Program-made: the position numbers and the translations under genes | In this document: positions 9,553 through 19,800 of the stretch, one piece after another | How positions within the stretch are numbered: position 1 is the first letter of the stretch | Layout of the letters: every line of letters starts with the position of its first letter | The notes under the pieces: model-generated | The model's database searches: none | What the model saw: the letters and a program-made list of their open reading frames with translations, nothing else | What the model was told of the DNA's origin: nothing | Assembly (NCBI RefSeq): GCF_900099775.1 | Contig: NZ_FMTM01000011.1 | Span: 90,939 to 154,938, forward strand | Length of the DNA stretch: 64,000 nt | Reading direction: 5' to 3' | Source of the DNA: Rhizobium mongolense subsp. loessense | GTDB taxonomy: Bacteria; Pseudomonadota; Alphaproteobacteria; Rhizobiales; Rhizobiaceae

Positions 9553-11427
9553 ATGGACCGGGTCTTCCTGGAGTATTACGAGGAAGAACTCACCCACATC
9601 CGCGCGCTCGCCGCCGAGTTTGCAGATATGCATCCCTCGATCGCACGCAACCTTTCCCTTGACACGGCCCCCTGTCCCGACCCCTTCGTAGAACGCCTGC
9701 TGGATGGTGTGGCTTATCTCGCCGCGCGCACCCGACAGAAGGTGGATGCAGAAAGCTCCCGTTTCGCACGAAGCGTGCTCGAAAATTTCTATCCGGATCT
9801 CGTTTCGCCGACGCCCGCAACCGCCATGGCTTTGCTGAAGCCGGGCCAGCAGGTTCAAACGATGCTCGCAGGACACCTTGTGAAGCGCGGGACCCGGCTG
9901 GTTTCGAGCGTCCGCCCAGGCATTTCCACCCGGTGCATCTATACCACGGCGCAGGACGTGATGCTCTGGCCGCTCGCGATCACCTCGGCCACCTACATAC
10001 AGGATCGAAGCGCACTCGCGGCAGCGGGGATTGCTCCGATTGACGGAGTAACCGGTTCGGCGGCATTGAGCATCACCTTCAATCGAACTGGCAAAGGCAA
10101 GCTCAGCGACTTGTCGCTCGACCGCCTGGATCTGTATTTTGGTGACAAGAGCAAGGCGTCGCTGCTCTTCGATACGCTCTTTGGCGCTTGCGCCGCGACC
10201 GGCGCCCGCCCGGAAGGACGCGATAACGCCCTAAGCGCACTTCCGGAGCCGGAGATGATCGGGATCTCCGACGACGAAGCGCTTATGCCGCGCACACGCG
10301 AAACATTCGAAGGCTACAGGCTTTTGCGGGAATACTTCATCGCGCCGGAAAGATTTCACTATGTGCGCGTCAAAGGGCTGCAGCCGGTCGTTCGGCGCTG
10401 CGGGGCTGGGCTGGAATTGCTCTTTCTTTTGCGGCGTCCCATCCCCGAGCTTGCGAATATCGCAGCGAAAGATTTCGAACTCTTCGCAACGCCAATCATC
10501 AATCTGTTCGAGCGCGGCTGCAACGTTATCGAACTCGATGCACGGCGGACCCGGCAAGTGCTTCACGCCGATCGCACCCGTCCAAGGGATTTCGAGATCT
10601 ATCGCGCAATCCGCATCGAAGATGCCGATGTCGAAGGCCCCGACGCCGAGATGCCGGCTCTCTTCAGCCTGGGCCAGAACCGTGGAAACGGCTGGGTCTA
10701 TTTTACCGAACGCCGCCCGCGGCGCCCGAGTGAAGACGAGCTTCGCCAGGGGCAAACGCGGACCTCCTATACAGGTGACGATGTCTTCATCACGCTTTCG
10801 CGCCCGGCTCAGTCGAAAGCCGCCCGGCCACCGAAGCGGATCGAAGTGACGGCGCTCTGCACCAATCGCGATCTACCGATATTGGACGACACGCCGTCCC
10901 TCACGCTCGAGAGCGGCGATCCCGTCGAGACCATCCAGCTCCTCGGCGCGCTGCGGCCGCCGTGGCCCTCGATTCCAGCGACGCTCCCGGCTGGAGCAGT
11001 GGAAGGCTCCAGAGCCGATGAACTCGCCTGGCGGCTCATAGCGCAACTCTCGCTGAACTTCCTCAGCCTGGCCGAGGAGGGCCGCGGGGTTGATCCGCTT
11101 CACGCTCTACTTGAGCTTTACGCGAACCGCGGGGATCCGGGCCTAAGCCGGCATGTGCGCGCCGTCGCCCGCGTCGAGGCTCGACCCTTGATCGAGCGCT
11201 TGGCAATTGCCGGGCCAATGTGTTTCGCGCGCGGCACCGAGGTTACGCTTCATATCGACCAATCCGTGCTTGCCGGGCACAGCACGTTGTTGCTCTCGGC
11301 GCTGCTGGCAAGGCTTTTTGCCCGCTATGCGGCAATCAACGCATTCGTGCGAACCCGCGCACGGATCATACAGAAGCAGGAGGATGTGCTATGGCCCATA
11401 GCGCCGGGCAATCGCTTCCTGATCTGA
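9553..11427 (+). CDS. tssF: T6SS baseplate protein TssF
   Basis: This 624-residue VasA/ImpG protein has the diagnostic opening FLEYYEEELTHIRALAAEFADMHP and the following ERLLDGVAYLAARTRQKVD segment. Later it has FNRTGKGKLSDLSLDRLDLYF and the EVTALCTNRDLP motif. TssF works with TssG, TssE and TssK as the baseplate wedge. Length is typical (580-640). Its 3' end overlaps tssG by 37 bases. Confidence 0.96.
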   Translation: MDRVFLEYYEEELTHIRALAAEFADMHPSIARNLSLDTAPCPDPFVERLLDGVAYLAARTRQKVDAESSRFARSVLENFYPDLVSPTPATAMALLKPGQQVQTMLAGHLVKRGTRLVSSVRPGISTRCIYTTAQDVMLWPLAITSATYIQDRSALAAAGIAPIDGVTGSAALSITFNRTGKGKLSDLSLDRLDLYFGDKSKASLLFDTLFGACAATGARPEGRDNALSALPEPEMIGISDDEALMPRTRETFEGYRLLREYFIAPERFHYVRVKGLQPVVRRCGAGLELLFLLRRPIPELANIAAKDFELFATPIINLFERGCNVIELDARRTRQVLHADRTRPRDFEIYRAIRIEDADVEGPDAEMPALFSLGQNRGNGWVYFTERRPRRPSEDELRQGQTRTSYTGDDVFITLSRPAQSKAARPPKRIEVTALCTNRDLPILDDTPSLTLESGDPVETIQLLGALRPPWPSIPATLPAGAVEGSRADELAWRLIAQLSLNFLSLAEEGRGVDPLHALLELYANRGDPGLSRHVRAVARVEARPLIERLAIAGPMCFARGTEVTLHIDQSVLAGHSTLLLSALLARLFARYAAINAFVRTRARIIQKQEDVLWPIAPGNRFLI

Positions 11428-12452
11428 AGGACGCGGCTCCATCCCTTGAGGCGTTCGACTTTTTCGAGCTCCTGCGGCGCCTCGAAGACGACGGACGGCT
11501 TTTTGGTCAGGCCGGCCGCCCGGACCGGGAGCCGGCGCGGCTCGGACAGCATGTGCGGCTCGGTTTTGCCGCGCAGGATGTCGCGAAGGTCGAGCCGGCC
11601 ACCGAAACCACGCCGGCTCGCGTCACGGTCTCGAACCTCGGATTGCTCGGGCCAGAGGGTCCAATGCCCCTCTACCTAACGCGTTGGGTGCTGGATCGGC
11701 TGTCGCAGCGCTGGTTTGCCAGGGCGGACATGCGGGAGGTCAGCGATACGACCTTCGTCGATTTCGTGAATATTCTTCAGCATCGCATGATCGCGCTCTT
11801 TTATCGGGCGTGGGCCGACGCTCATCCGGCGGTGCAGGTTAGGCGCCACGACGGCGGCCGTATTCGCGCAATGTCGGCAGCCCTGGCGGGCCTTGGCTTG
11901 TGTGGTAGGGGGCATGATGAGCGCGCAGCTATCGATGCCACGAAGCTCTCTCACGCTCCGGCGCTTGCCCATCAGGTAGACGGACCGGAGAGACTCACCC
12001 TGTTTCTTGCCGACCTCTTGAAGGTGCCGGTTCGGCTTCGCGAATTTGTCGGCACCTGGATGCCTATACCGAACGGGCTCCAGTCCCGGCTTGGCGGCGC
12101 GCATGTGCAACTCGGACGAAGCGCCACGATCGGACCGAGGACGTTCCAGCGGCAGCAAAGGATAGAGCTCTCCATCGGCCCGTTGACGCTTGCCGACTTC
12201 GTAGCTTTCCTGCCCGGCTGCGAACGGCGTGAAACGCTGCAGACCGCGATCCGCGATCTCGTGGGATACGGGCTCGATGTCGACGTAAGGCTCGTGCTCA
12301 GGCGGGACGAGGTTCCCGCGGCCAAATTGGGAGCAGCGCGGATCGGACAAATCGCCTGGCTCCCTCGACCGAAAGATCGCAGTGACGCAGATGATCTGTG
12401 CATACGCACCATCATTGGCTGGCGGCCGGACATGCCGGAGGCTGCGGCATGA
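11391..12452 (+). CDS. tssG: T6SS baseplate protein TssG
   Basis: This is a 353-residue VasB/ImpH protein. Conserved features include AFDFFELLRRLE near the start, LGLLGPEGPMPLYLTRW, the DFVNILQHRMIALFYRAW segment and the DLLKVPVRLREFVGTWMPIP stretch. It forms the baseplate wedge with TssF and TssE. I chose ATG 11391 because AGGAGG sits 7 bases upstream; this places the start inside tssF. The frame stays open further upstream, but that part has no family resemblance. The stop overlaps the FHA gene by four bases. Confidence 0.94.
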   Translation: MAHSAGQSLPDLKDAAPSLEAFDFFELLRRLEDDGRLFGQAGRPDREPARLGQHVRLGFAAQDVAKVEPATETTPARVTVSNLGLLGPEGPMPLYLTRWVLDRLSQRWFARADMREVSDTTFVDFVNILQHRMIALFYRAWADAHPAVQVRRHDGGRIRAMSAALAGLGLCGRGHDERAAIDATKLSHAPALAHQVDGPERLTLFLADLLKVPVRLREFVGTWMPIPNGLQSRLGGAHVQLGRSATIGPRTFQRQQRIELSIGPLTLADFVAFLPGCERRETLQTAIRDLVGYGLDVDVRLVLRRDEVPAAKLGAARIGQIAWLPRPKDRSDADDLCIRTIIGWRPDMPEAAA

Positions 12453-13717
12453 GCCTGATCCTTACTCTCGAGCACGCGCCCCGACCCCAAGCCGTTCGCC
12501 AGATGCGGCTCGTCGAGGGAGAGCTCGTCATCGGTCGCAGCGCAGACGCCGACTGGCGGATCGACGATCCCGACATGTATATCTCACGCGCTCATTGCAC
12601 GATCGGCTGCGTTCGCGGCCAGTATGTGGTGACGGATACCTCCAGCGGCGGGCTCTTCATTGATGGGTCGCGCACGCCTCTTGGGCTTGGGAACTCCGCC
12701 CCGCTGCATGACGGAGCGCGGCTGCAGCTCGGCAATTATGTTGTCCGCGTCGATTTCCAGGCGACGCCGACGGAGCGCGTGTCTGACCAGCCGGCTTCCC
12801 CACCGCCGGTCGGCTTCGAGCGGGACGACTTCTTCTCCGAGCGCAGAGAGCCGGCAGCGCCCACCCCGCGGCCGGCGGGATTGCCCGACCCATTCGAACA
12901 ACCAGCCGCAGGGGCATTCGCCGCAGCAAGCAGGGGCGAGACAGCAAAAGGGACGCCCATGTTCGACGATCCCTTCAGCCTTGATCCGTTGCCAGCACCC
13001 GGTCAGGACAAGGGGGCTTGGGATTTTTCTTTACCCAGTACAACGCCGCCCGAGCAGTCTGTCACAGAGCCCCCAGCCGAACTGCATCCTGCCCCGACAC
13101 CACAAGCAAGGCCGATGCAGGAAAGGACGGCACAGACCGAAGCCGCCTTGCGCGACGCCTTCCTTCGGGGACTGGGGCTCGGCGCCGATGAGTTCACGAC
13201 ATCCGATCCGGTCGCCCAGATGGAGAATTTCGGCCGGGAATACCGGATGATGCTGGAAGGGCTGATGCATCTCCTGCGCAAGCGGACCGAAGAAAAAGGC
13301 GAAGCGAGGATCGCCCAGACTGTGGTTGGAGCATCCGAGGTCAACCCTCTTAAATTCCTTCCCACGGTGGACGACGTGATCGCGACCTTCCTGGCGCAGC
13401 GCCAGGCCGGCTTTCTTCCTTCTGAGGCCGCCATCGGCAGTTCCATCCGCGATCTCGCACACCACCATGTGAGAACGTGGCGCGGCGTCCAGGCGGCGCT
13501 CGCCAGGATGATTGACCGCTTCGACCCGGCGACCCTGGAAAGCGAACTGAAATCGCACTCGGCGTTGGATGCCCTGCTTGCGGGTGGCCGGCGGGCAAAG
13601 CTCTGGGAGCTTTATGAGAAACGCTATCGCGAGATCGCCAAAAGTGCGTCGACGCGCTTCCTGGGCGAGATCGGCAGCGACTTTCGGGACGGCTATGAAG
13701 AGAGGGAGAACGACTGA
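12449..13717 (+). CDS. tagH: T6SS FHA-domain protein (TagH/Fha/ImpI family)
   Basis: The 422-residue product has an N-terminal FHA domain (about residues 10-100) with the phosphopeptide-binding GRS and SRAHC signatures. A proline-rich low-complexity linker and the conserved C-terminal T6SS FHA region (LRDAFLRGLGL, then FGREYRMMLEGLMHLLRKR) follow. Such proteins bind phosphothreonine, are substrates of PpkA-type kinases and promote assembly, which agrees with the kinase gene at the head of this operon. The ATG overlaps the tssG stop (ATGA), and the stop shares one base with tssJ. Confidence 0.93.
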   Translation: MSLILTLEHAPRPQAVRQMRLVEGELVIGRSADADWRIDDPDMYISRAHCTIGCVRGQYVVTDTSSGGLFIDGSRTPLGLGNSAPLHDGARLQLGNYVVRVDFQATPTERVSDQPASPPPVGFERDDFFSERREPAAPTPRPAGLPDPFEQPAAGAFAAASRGETAKGTPMFDDPFSLDPLPAPGQDKGAWDFSLPSTTPPEQSVTEPPAELHPAPTPQARPMQERTAQTEAALRDAFLRGLGLGADEFTTSDPVAQMENFGREYRMMLEGLMHLLRKRTEEKGEARIAQTVVGASEVNPLKFLPTVDDVIATFLAQRQAGFLPSEAAIGSSIRDLAHHHVRTWRGVQAALARMIDRFDPATLESELKSHSALDALLAGGRRAKLWELYEKRYREIAKSASTRFLGEIGSDFRDGYEEREND

Positions 13718-14178
13718 TGCTTAACCGACGCGACTTTCTGATGGTGATCGGCGCGACAGGCGCGCTTTCCGCCTGCATGGGCGGCCCGCCAAAATCGTCG
13801 ACCGTAACGGTCACGGCGACGGGACAAGCGGGGATGAATGCCGCCGCTGGTGGTGGGGAACGTCCGGTGACCCTCCTTGTTCTTCGGCTGAAGGATGTCG
13901 GAAAATTCAACTCTGCCGACATTTTCGCCCTTCAATCCGATCCGGCCGGCGCGCTCGGAGCAGACCTCGTCGGGTCCGAGCAAATGACGGTCGCCCCGGG
14001 TGCAAGCGCCTCAAAGACGGTCGCGTTCCCGCCAGAAGCCACTTTCCTCGGTCTTGTCGCGCTGTTCCGCGAACCGGGCGGTCGCACCTGGCGAAGGAGC
14101 GTGCCGATCAGGCCGGAATCGACGGTGACGGCGAATGTCGTACTCAGCCGCGGCGGTATGGCGCTCGCGCTCGCCTGA
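13717..14178 (+). CDS. tssJ: T6SS outer-membrane lipoprotein TssJ
   Basis: This 153-residue protein starts with a short signal (MLNRRDFLMVIGATGALSAC) whose lipobox LSAC puts the lipidated Cys at residue 20. The RR pair near the start could allow Tat export. The rest is a small beta-rich domain with the SciN/VasD pattern (VTLLVLRLKDVGKFNSADIFALQ). TssJ anchors TssM to the outer membrane in the envelope complex. It lies between the FHA gene and tssK, as in many T6SS clusters. Divergent family members are hard to call by sequence, but context and lipobox agree. Confidence 0.87.
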   Translation: MLNRRDFLMVIGATGALSACMGGPPKSSTVTVTATGQAGMNAAAGGGERPVTLLVLRLKDVGKFNSADIFALQSDPAGALGADLVGSEQMTVAPGASASKTVAFPPEATFLGLVALFREPGGRTWRRSVPIRPESTVTANVVLSRGGMALALA

Positions 14179-14194
14179 ATGGAGGGCGTTCAGC

Positions 14195-15529
14195 ATGACG
14201 GATATCAACAAGGTGCTTTGGTCCGAGGGGCTCTTCCTCCGGACGCAGCATTTCCAGCAGCAGGACCGTTATATCGAAGCCTTGGTGCGGGGCGCGCTGC
14301 AGGCTGGACGGCTGCAGACCTTCGGTTTCAGGTCCCTCACGCTCGATGCCGCACAGCTGGAAGCCGGGCGGGTGGCCGTAACGTCGGCGCGCGGCATTTT
14401 TCCGGACGGCACCCCGTTTGCCATACCCGAAACGATGGACGCCCCCACACCTTTGACAATCACGGGTGACATGGGCGCGGGAGCGGTGCAGCTCGCCCTG
14501 CCCTTGGAGCCACCCGGCGGGGCCAGCTTCGACCCGGCTCACCGCGAACCAACCGGAGCGCGGTTTAGAGGACGGATCGAGTGGATACGCGATGCCGTCC
14601 ACGGGGGCGCTGATCCGGAAGAGATCGAGATCGCCCGGCCGCAAGCCCTGCTCCTCTCGCCGGCGCAGGCGACCGGTGGCTACACGGCAATGCCCGTGAC
14701 GAACGTTACCGGGCTGCTCTCCGACGGCAGTGTGGCGATCTCCGATAATTTCCTCCCGCCGGCACTCGCAACCGGTGCGGTACCCTTCTACGGCCAGCTC
14801 CTGCAGGAGGTAATCACGGGGCTCGACCGCATAGCCGAAGCGCACGGCAAGATGGTGCTTGGCGGCCCCGGCCGCAGCGTGGAAAATCTGCTGGTGCTCG
14901 ATCTCGCCAACAGTGCGCGCCCGCGCCTGGCCCACATGCTCCCTCAGGAGGTTTTTCATCCGGCCGAGCTCTTTCTGGAACTCAGTGGACTGGCTGGCCG
15001 AATGGCAACCTACGGATCGGGCTCCCGTCGGCTGAGCGAGCTTCCCACCTATGAGCATATGGCGCCGGGGCCGGCCTTTGCCGCACTCGCCGACACATTG
15101 CGCTCGCTGATCTTGAGCCTGCGCTATGTCGAGCCGAAGTCGCGGGCGCTGCCGGTTCTGAAGCACGCAACCAACGTCTGGAAAGTCCGCGTCGACAATC
15201 CCGAACTCCTAACGGCCAGCCGCATCGTTGTGCGCGTCGGATGCGACATGTCCGACGAGGCATTGCGCAAGATCTTCGTCGATCAGGTGACCGTCGGTGC
15301 TGCGGACGAATTCGAGGCGCTGTGGAAGTCTCGACTGCCCGGCATCCGCCTCAAGCCTCTTCACTCGCAGCCCCGCGAGATCCCCTACGACGGAGACCGT
15401 CTCTGCCTTGAGCTCGATCAACGCAGCGAGCACTGGGAATCGCTTCTGCGCTCGCCCGGCTTCGTGATCGGAGTTTCCGGCGTTTTGCCCAGCGAACCAC
15501 AGGTCGACTGCTATTCGGTAAACAGGTAG
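14195..15529 (+). CDS. tssK: T6SS baseplate-membrane adaptor TssK
   Basis: The 444-residue protein has the VasE/ImpJ hallmark start VLWSEGLFLRTQHFQQQDRY, the internal FFRSLTLD-like segment (FGFRSLTLDAAQLE), and the conserved YEHMAPGPAFAAL region. TssK links the baseplate to the TssL/TssM membrane complex. ATG 14195 was chosen because GGAGGG lies 8 bases upstream; the frame is open further 5' into tssJ but that sequence is not TssK-like. tssL starts 4 bases after the stop. Confidence 0.95.
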   Translation: MTDINKVLWSEGLFLRTQHFQQQDRYIEALVRGALQAGRLQTFGFRSLTLDAAQLEAGRVAVTSARGIFPDGTPFAIPETMDAPTPLTITGDMGAGAVQLALPLEPPGGASFDPAHREPTGARFRGRIEWIRDAVHGGADPEEIEIARPQALLLSPAQATGGYTAMPVTNVTGLLSDGSVAISDNFLPPALATGAVPFYGQLLQEVITGLDRIAEAHGKMVLGGPGRSVENLLVLDLANSARPRLAHMLPQEVFHPAELFLELSGLAGRMATYGSGSRRLSELPTYEHMAPGPAFAALADTLRSLILSLRYVEPKSRALPVLKHATNVWKVRVDNPELLTASRIVVRVGCDMSDEALRKIFVDQVTVGAADEFEALWKSRLPGIRLKPLHSQPREIPYDGDRLCLELDQRSEHWESLLRSPGFVIGVSGVLPSEPQVDCYSVNR

Positions 15530-15533
15530 CACC

Positions 15534-16853
15534 ATGGCAAGTGAGGATCCATTCGGCCTTTCGGAAGATCAGGGCCGTACACGCATCCGCCCGCCGGCGG
15601 GGGCAATGCCTGTCATTCCCACCGGCGCATTGGCGAGACGCGCGCGATCCCACCCCAATACGCTGATCAACGCTTTCGCCACCTTGCTTGAATTTGCGCC
15701 GGAACTCGAGAATGCATTGCCACCTGGCAATCCGGAAGCGCTGCGGACCAGACTTATGGAGGAGCTGGTTTCGGCGCGCGATGCGGCCGTGGCCTCCGGC
15801 GCAAGCCTGGCACGGGCAGATGCGGCCGCCTGGGCTGTCGCCTCCCTGCTTGACGATCTGGCGCTCAATACGCCTTGGGGCGGCTCCAGCGCCTGGCCGC
15901 GCCAGCCGCTGGTCGTCATGCTCCGCGGCGATGTGGATGCCGGAGCGCAGTTCTTCGCCAGGCTGGAGGAGCTGGAGCGCTATCCCGGCCGCGATCGTGA
16001 ACTGCTGGAGCTGCAATACTTCTGTCTGGCGCTTGGTTTCCGCGGCAAATATCGGGTGCCGGGGCGTGCGGGCGATCGCTCCATCAGCGCCGTTCGCGCT
16101 GCAGCCGCTCGCTTCCTGCGGGATCCAGATGCCGAAGGCGCGCCGCTCTCGCCCAAGTGGGAGGGTGTCGCGGCAGCCGACGAGCCTTTCCGCTTTGCCG
16201 TTCCAATCTGGGTGCTCGCAGTCGTGGCTGTGGCGCTCGCGACGGCGATTTACGTGCTTTTGTCGATGCGGCTAGGCGCCAAGGCGGAAGAACTTGCTAC
16301 GCTCGTTCGGGCGATACCGCCGCCGGAGCGTGCCGAGATCTATCGGCCGGAAAAGCGCGCGCCGGCACCGGATGCGCCGCGGGTCGAACCTGTCGTCCTT
16401 GAGCTGCTGCCGGAATTCCGTGGCGCCGCACCTCCTGCGCTTCTGCCGGCCTTGAAGGGCAATGAAAACGCCTCTCGGGTCACACTCCTGCTTCAGTCGA
16501 GCACTCCGGAGCTTTTCCAGTCTGCCCGCCCCGAACTGACGAAAAGCTTCGAGCCGCTCGTCGCATCCGTCGCAGCTGTTATCAAGGAGAATGCCGAACT
16601 GATCAGAAGCGTCACGATTATCGGACATACCGACAATGTTCCCCTCCAGGCCTCCAATCCGCTATCCAACAACCAACGCCTCTCCGAGGCGCGCGCCGCA
16701 ACGATTGCCGCTTTACTGCGTGCAAGCGGCTTGCCGCCTGAGCGCTTGAAATCGGAAGGACGTGCGGCAACGCAGCCGCTTGCCAGAAATGACACGCGCG
16801 AAGGCCGGGCTGCCAACCGCCGCATCGAGCTCCTGATCGAGAAGGGGCTCTGA
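15534..16853 (+). CDS. tssL: T6SS inner-membrane protein TssL with C-terminal OmpA-like peptidoglycan-binding domain
   Basis: The first 220 residues are the DotU/IcmH cytoplasmic domain (LINAFATLLEFAPELEN, then ELLELQYFCLALGFRGKYR). A single membrane helix (about residues 222-246) is followed by a periplasmic OmpA-like domain (about 300-439) with IIGHTDNVPL, LSEARAATIAALL and NRRIELLIEKGL, which is expected to bind peptidoglycan. This is the evolved TssL form that anchors itself to the wall, so no separate TagL is needed. It is also a known target of T6SS kinases in Agrobacterium. Confidence 0.95.
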   Translation: MASEDPFGLSEDQGRTRIRPPAGAMPVIPTGALARRARSHPNTLINAFATLLEFAPELENALPPGNPEALRTRLMEELVSARDAAVASGASLARADAAAWAVASLLDDLALNTPWGGSSAWPRQPLVVMLRGDVDAGAQFFARLEELERYPGRDRELLELQYFCLALGFRGKYRVPGRAGDRSISAVRAAAARFLRDPDAEGAPLSPKWEGVAAADEPFRFAVPIWVLAVVAVALATAIYVLLSMRLGAKAEELATLVRAIPPPERAEIYRPEKRAPAPDAPRVEPVVLELLPEFRGAAPPALLPALKGNENASRVTLLLQSSTPELFQSARPELTKSFEPLVASVAAVIKENAELIRSVTIIGHTDNVPLQASNPLSNNQRLSEARAATIAALLRASGLPPERLKSEGRAATQPLARNDTREGRAANRRIELLIEKGL

Positions 16854-16854
16854 C

Positions 16855-19800
16855 ATGGCGATCTTTCGTTTCCTCTGGGCGATCCTAACCTCGCGCTGGC
16901 TCTGGACCTTCATCGGGCTCGTGTTGCTGTCCCTAATCGTCTGGATCTTCGGCCCAATCGTCAGTGTCGGAGAGAGCGCGCCGTTAGCGTCCGAGACGGT
17001 GCGATTGGTCATCATTGGCCTTCTCCTCGTGCTGTTTCTCATCTGGTGGATCGCGGCACAACGCCGCGCAATCCGCGCCAATCGCCTTTTCGTTTCCGAA
17101 ATCGCCCCGCCGCCGGAAGCGCCCCCTAGCCCAGCTGAGGAAGGCGTCGCCTCCGTGGGCGCAAAGTTCCGGGAAGTGATGGCAGAGCTGAAACGCCACA
17201 AAATCGGTGGCCGAAAGTTTCTCCGCGAGATGCCTTGGTACGTGATCATCGGCCCGCCTGCGACCGGCAAGACAACGGCACTGCGGCAATCTGGACTGAG
17301 CTTCCCCATCGACCTCTCCGACGATTTGCATGGGGTGGGCGGGACGCGCAACTGCGACTGGTTCTTTTCCGAAGAGGCGGTGCTGATCGACACTGCGGGC
17401 CGCTATGTTCAACAGGAAAGCCAACCCGACGTCGATGCAGCGGAATGGTTGGGCTTTCTCGATCTTCTGAAAAAGCACCGGGGCCGCCGGGCCTTGAACG
17501 GCGTCATCGTGGCACTCGCCATCGACACGCTTTTGGAAGGCGACGCGACCATTCGGGCGCATGGCCGTCAGATCCGCAAACGGCTGACCGAACTTCAGGA
17601 ACGGCTCGAGATCCGCCTGCCCGTCTACCTGATGCTGACCAAGGCCGATCTCATAAAGGGGTTCGAGACTTTCTTCGGAGGGCTCTCGACGGCCGATCGC
17701 GAACAGGTTTGGGGAGCAACCTTCCCGCCCGGCGCGAGCATCGACGGCAGCGCAGTCACGCGGGAACTCGCAGCATTGGCTGGCGTGCTCGAACGACGCC
17801 TCGTTCCTCGTCTTGAAGGTGAAGAAAACTTTACCGCCCGTGCGGAGATATTCCGCTTCCCGGCACAGGTCGAAAGCCTTTCCGAGCCTATTCGCGTGTT
17901 GGTCGAAACCGTTTTCGGTGAAAGCCGCTATGCCGAAAGCGCCTGGTTGCGCGGTATCTATCTAACCTCCGCCACTCAGGAAGGCACGGCAATCGACCGG
18001 CTGACGGCAGCCCTCGCTTCCTCTTTCGGCCTCCCGGCACAGCTCGCCGCGCCGATGCCGCGGGTTGAGAAGCGCAGCTTCTTCCTGAAGGACCTGCTCA
18101 CGAAAGTGATCTTCAAGGAGGCGGGCCTCGGCACATTCGATCCTGCCGCAGAGGAACGGCGTATCTGGATATGGCGCGGCGCTGCAGTGGCCGCCGCGGC
18201 TTTGGTTGTCGTGGCCGGTCTGGCCTTTACGGTTTCCTATCGGAAAAACAACGCGGCTCTTTCGGCCCAGGCCGAACAGTTTGAAGCCTTGCAGCTTCCG
18301 CTCACTCCGGTTGCTGCGCGTCAGGCGCCGCTGGAACCGCTCGATCTGGATGTGGCGCTCGAGGCCGCAACCGAAGTATCGAATGCCCGTACCGTGCCGC
18401 CAGGTGGCATAGCTGCCTTGATCGGGCCTTCCGCCGCAACCGAGATCAGACAAGCGCAGGCCGACGCCTATCACCGCTCGCTTCGCAACATATTGGAACC
18501 GCGCATGGTCGCGCTGCTCGAGGCGACGATGTGGCGTCAGATCCGCGACCCGGAATTCCTTCTCGGCGCCTTGAAGACGTATCGCATGATGACCGGACTG
18601 TCGCCGATGGACCCCGAATTCGCCAAGCAATGGTGGACGGAGCGGTTGCCTGAATTCGCGCCCGTGCCGCCGTTCCGCACCGAGATGGCCGCCGACCATC
18701 AACTCGCTGCAATCGACAACATGGCGGCGGATCAAGCGCTTATCCAGCCCGATGAGGCGCTGGTGGGCGAAGCATTGCGGAGCATCTGCTCAATTCCGCT
18801 TCCGGTGCGTGCGTATAATGCACTGCTCTCAGATCCGGAGGTCAGAGCGCTTAAGGATTGGATCCCGGCGGACCACGTCGGCCCAAACGGCCTTAAGGTT
18901 CTCGCTCGACGCTCGGACAAGACTCTTAGAGTGGGCATCAGCGGCGCCTTCACCTATGACGGCTTTCACAACGTGGTTCTTGCGCGGCTGGAGGACGTGG
19001 CCACGCAGGCAGCACTCGATCGCTCCGTCTTCGCCGGAGGCTGCTCGGAAAATGCCAGCCCGTCGGTCGCCGCGCTTTCCCAGGACATCCTCAAACTTTA
19101 CTACGACGATTACATCGCCAAGTGGGACAGCTTCCTGCGCGACATAAGGCTCGCGCCGCTGGTAGACCTGCAGACGGCGAGCGAAAATCTCAAGGATCTC
19201 TCCAGCGCAGACTCTTCGATGAAGCGGCTGCTGAACGCCATCGTCCAGGAGACGGAACTTACCCGTTCCGAAGATGACGCTGGGGGCAAAGTCCCTCCGG
19301 CGGCAACTTCCAAGCTTTTGTCCAAGCTCGGCAAGATCGGCAAGCTTGCCAAGAAGGGCGCGAAGCTGATGCCCGCCCCCGGCTCCAAGGCTGAAGTGGA
19401 CCTCTCGGGCATGCTGGTTGCCGAGCATTTCAAACCCATCAAGGCCGCGATCGCCGAGGTCGACGGCCAACCTCCGGCACTCAATGACGCCGTCGCGGCG
19501 CTCACTGCGCTCTCGAACATGCTGCAGACCGTATCGGCAAGTCCCGATGCCCAGGATGCAATAAAGCGGCAAGGCGGCTTGGCGGAACTCACAGGGGCGG
19601 TGGCAAAACAGGCCATAACCCTCCCCGACCCGCTAGACGACTGGCTGGCCGGCATCGCCGGCGACACGAGCGGCCTTACAACGGAAGCGGTCACCTCTGA
19701 GCTTAACGCCATCTGGCGCGCCGATGTGTTGCCTTTCTGTCAGGCGGCGCTGGCGAACCGCTATCCGTTCATTCCTGACAGCGCAATCGATGTCAACGTG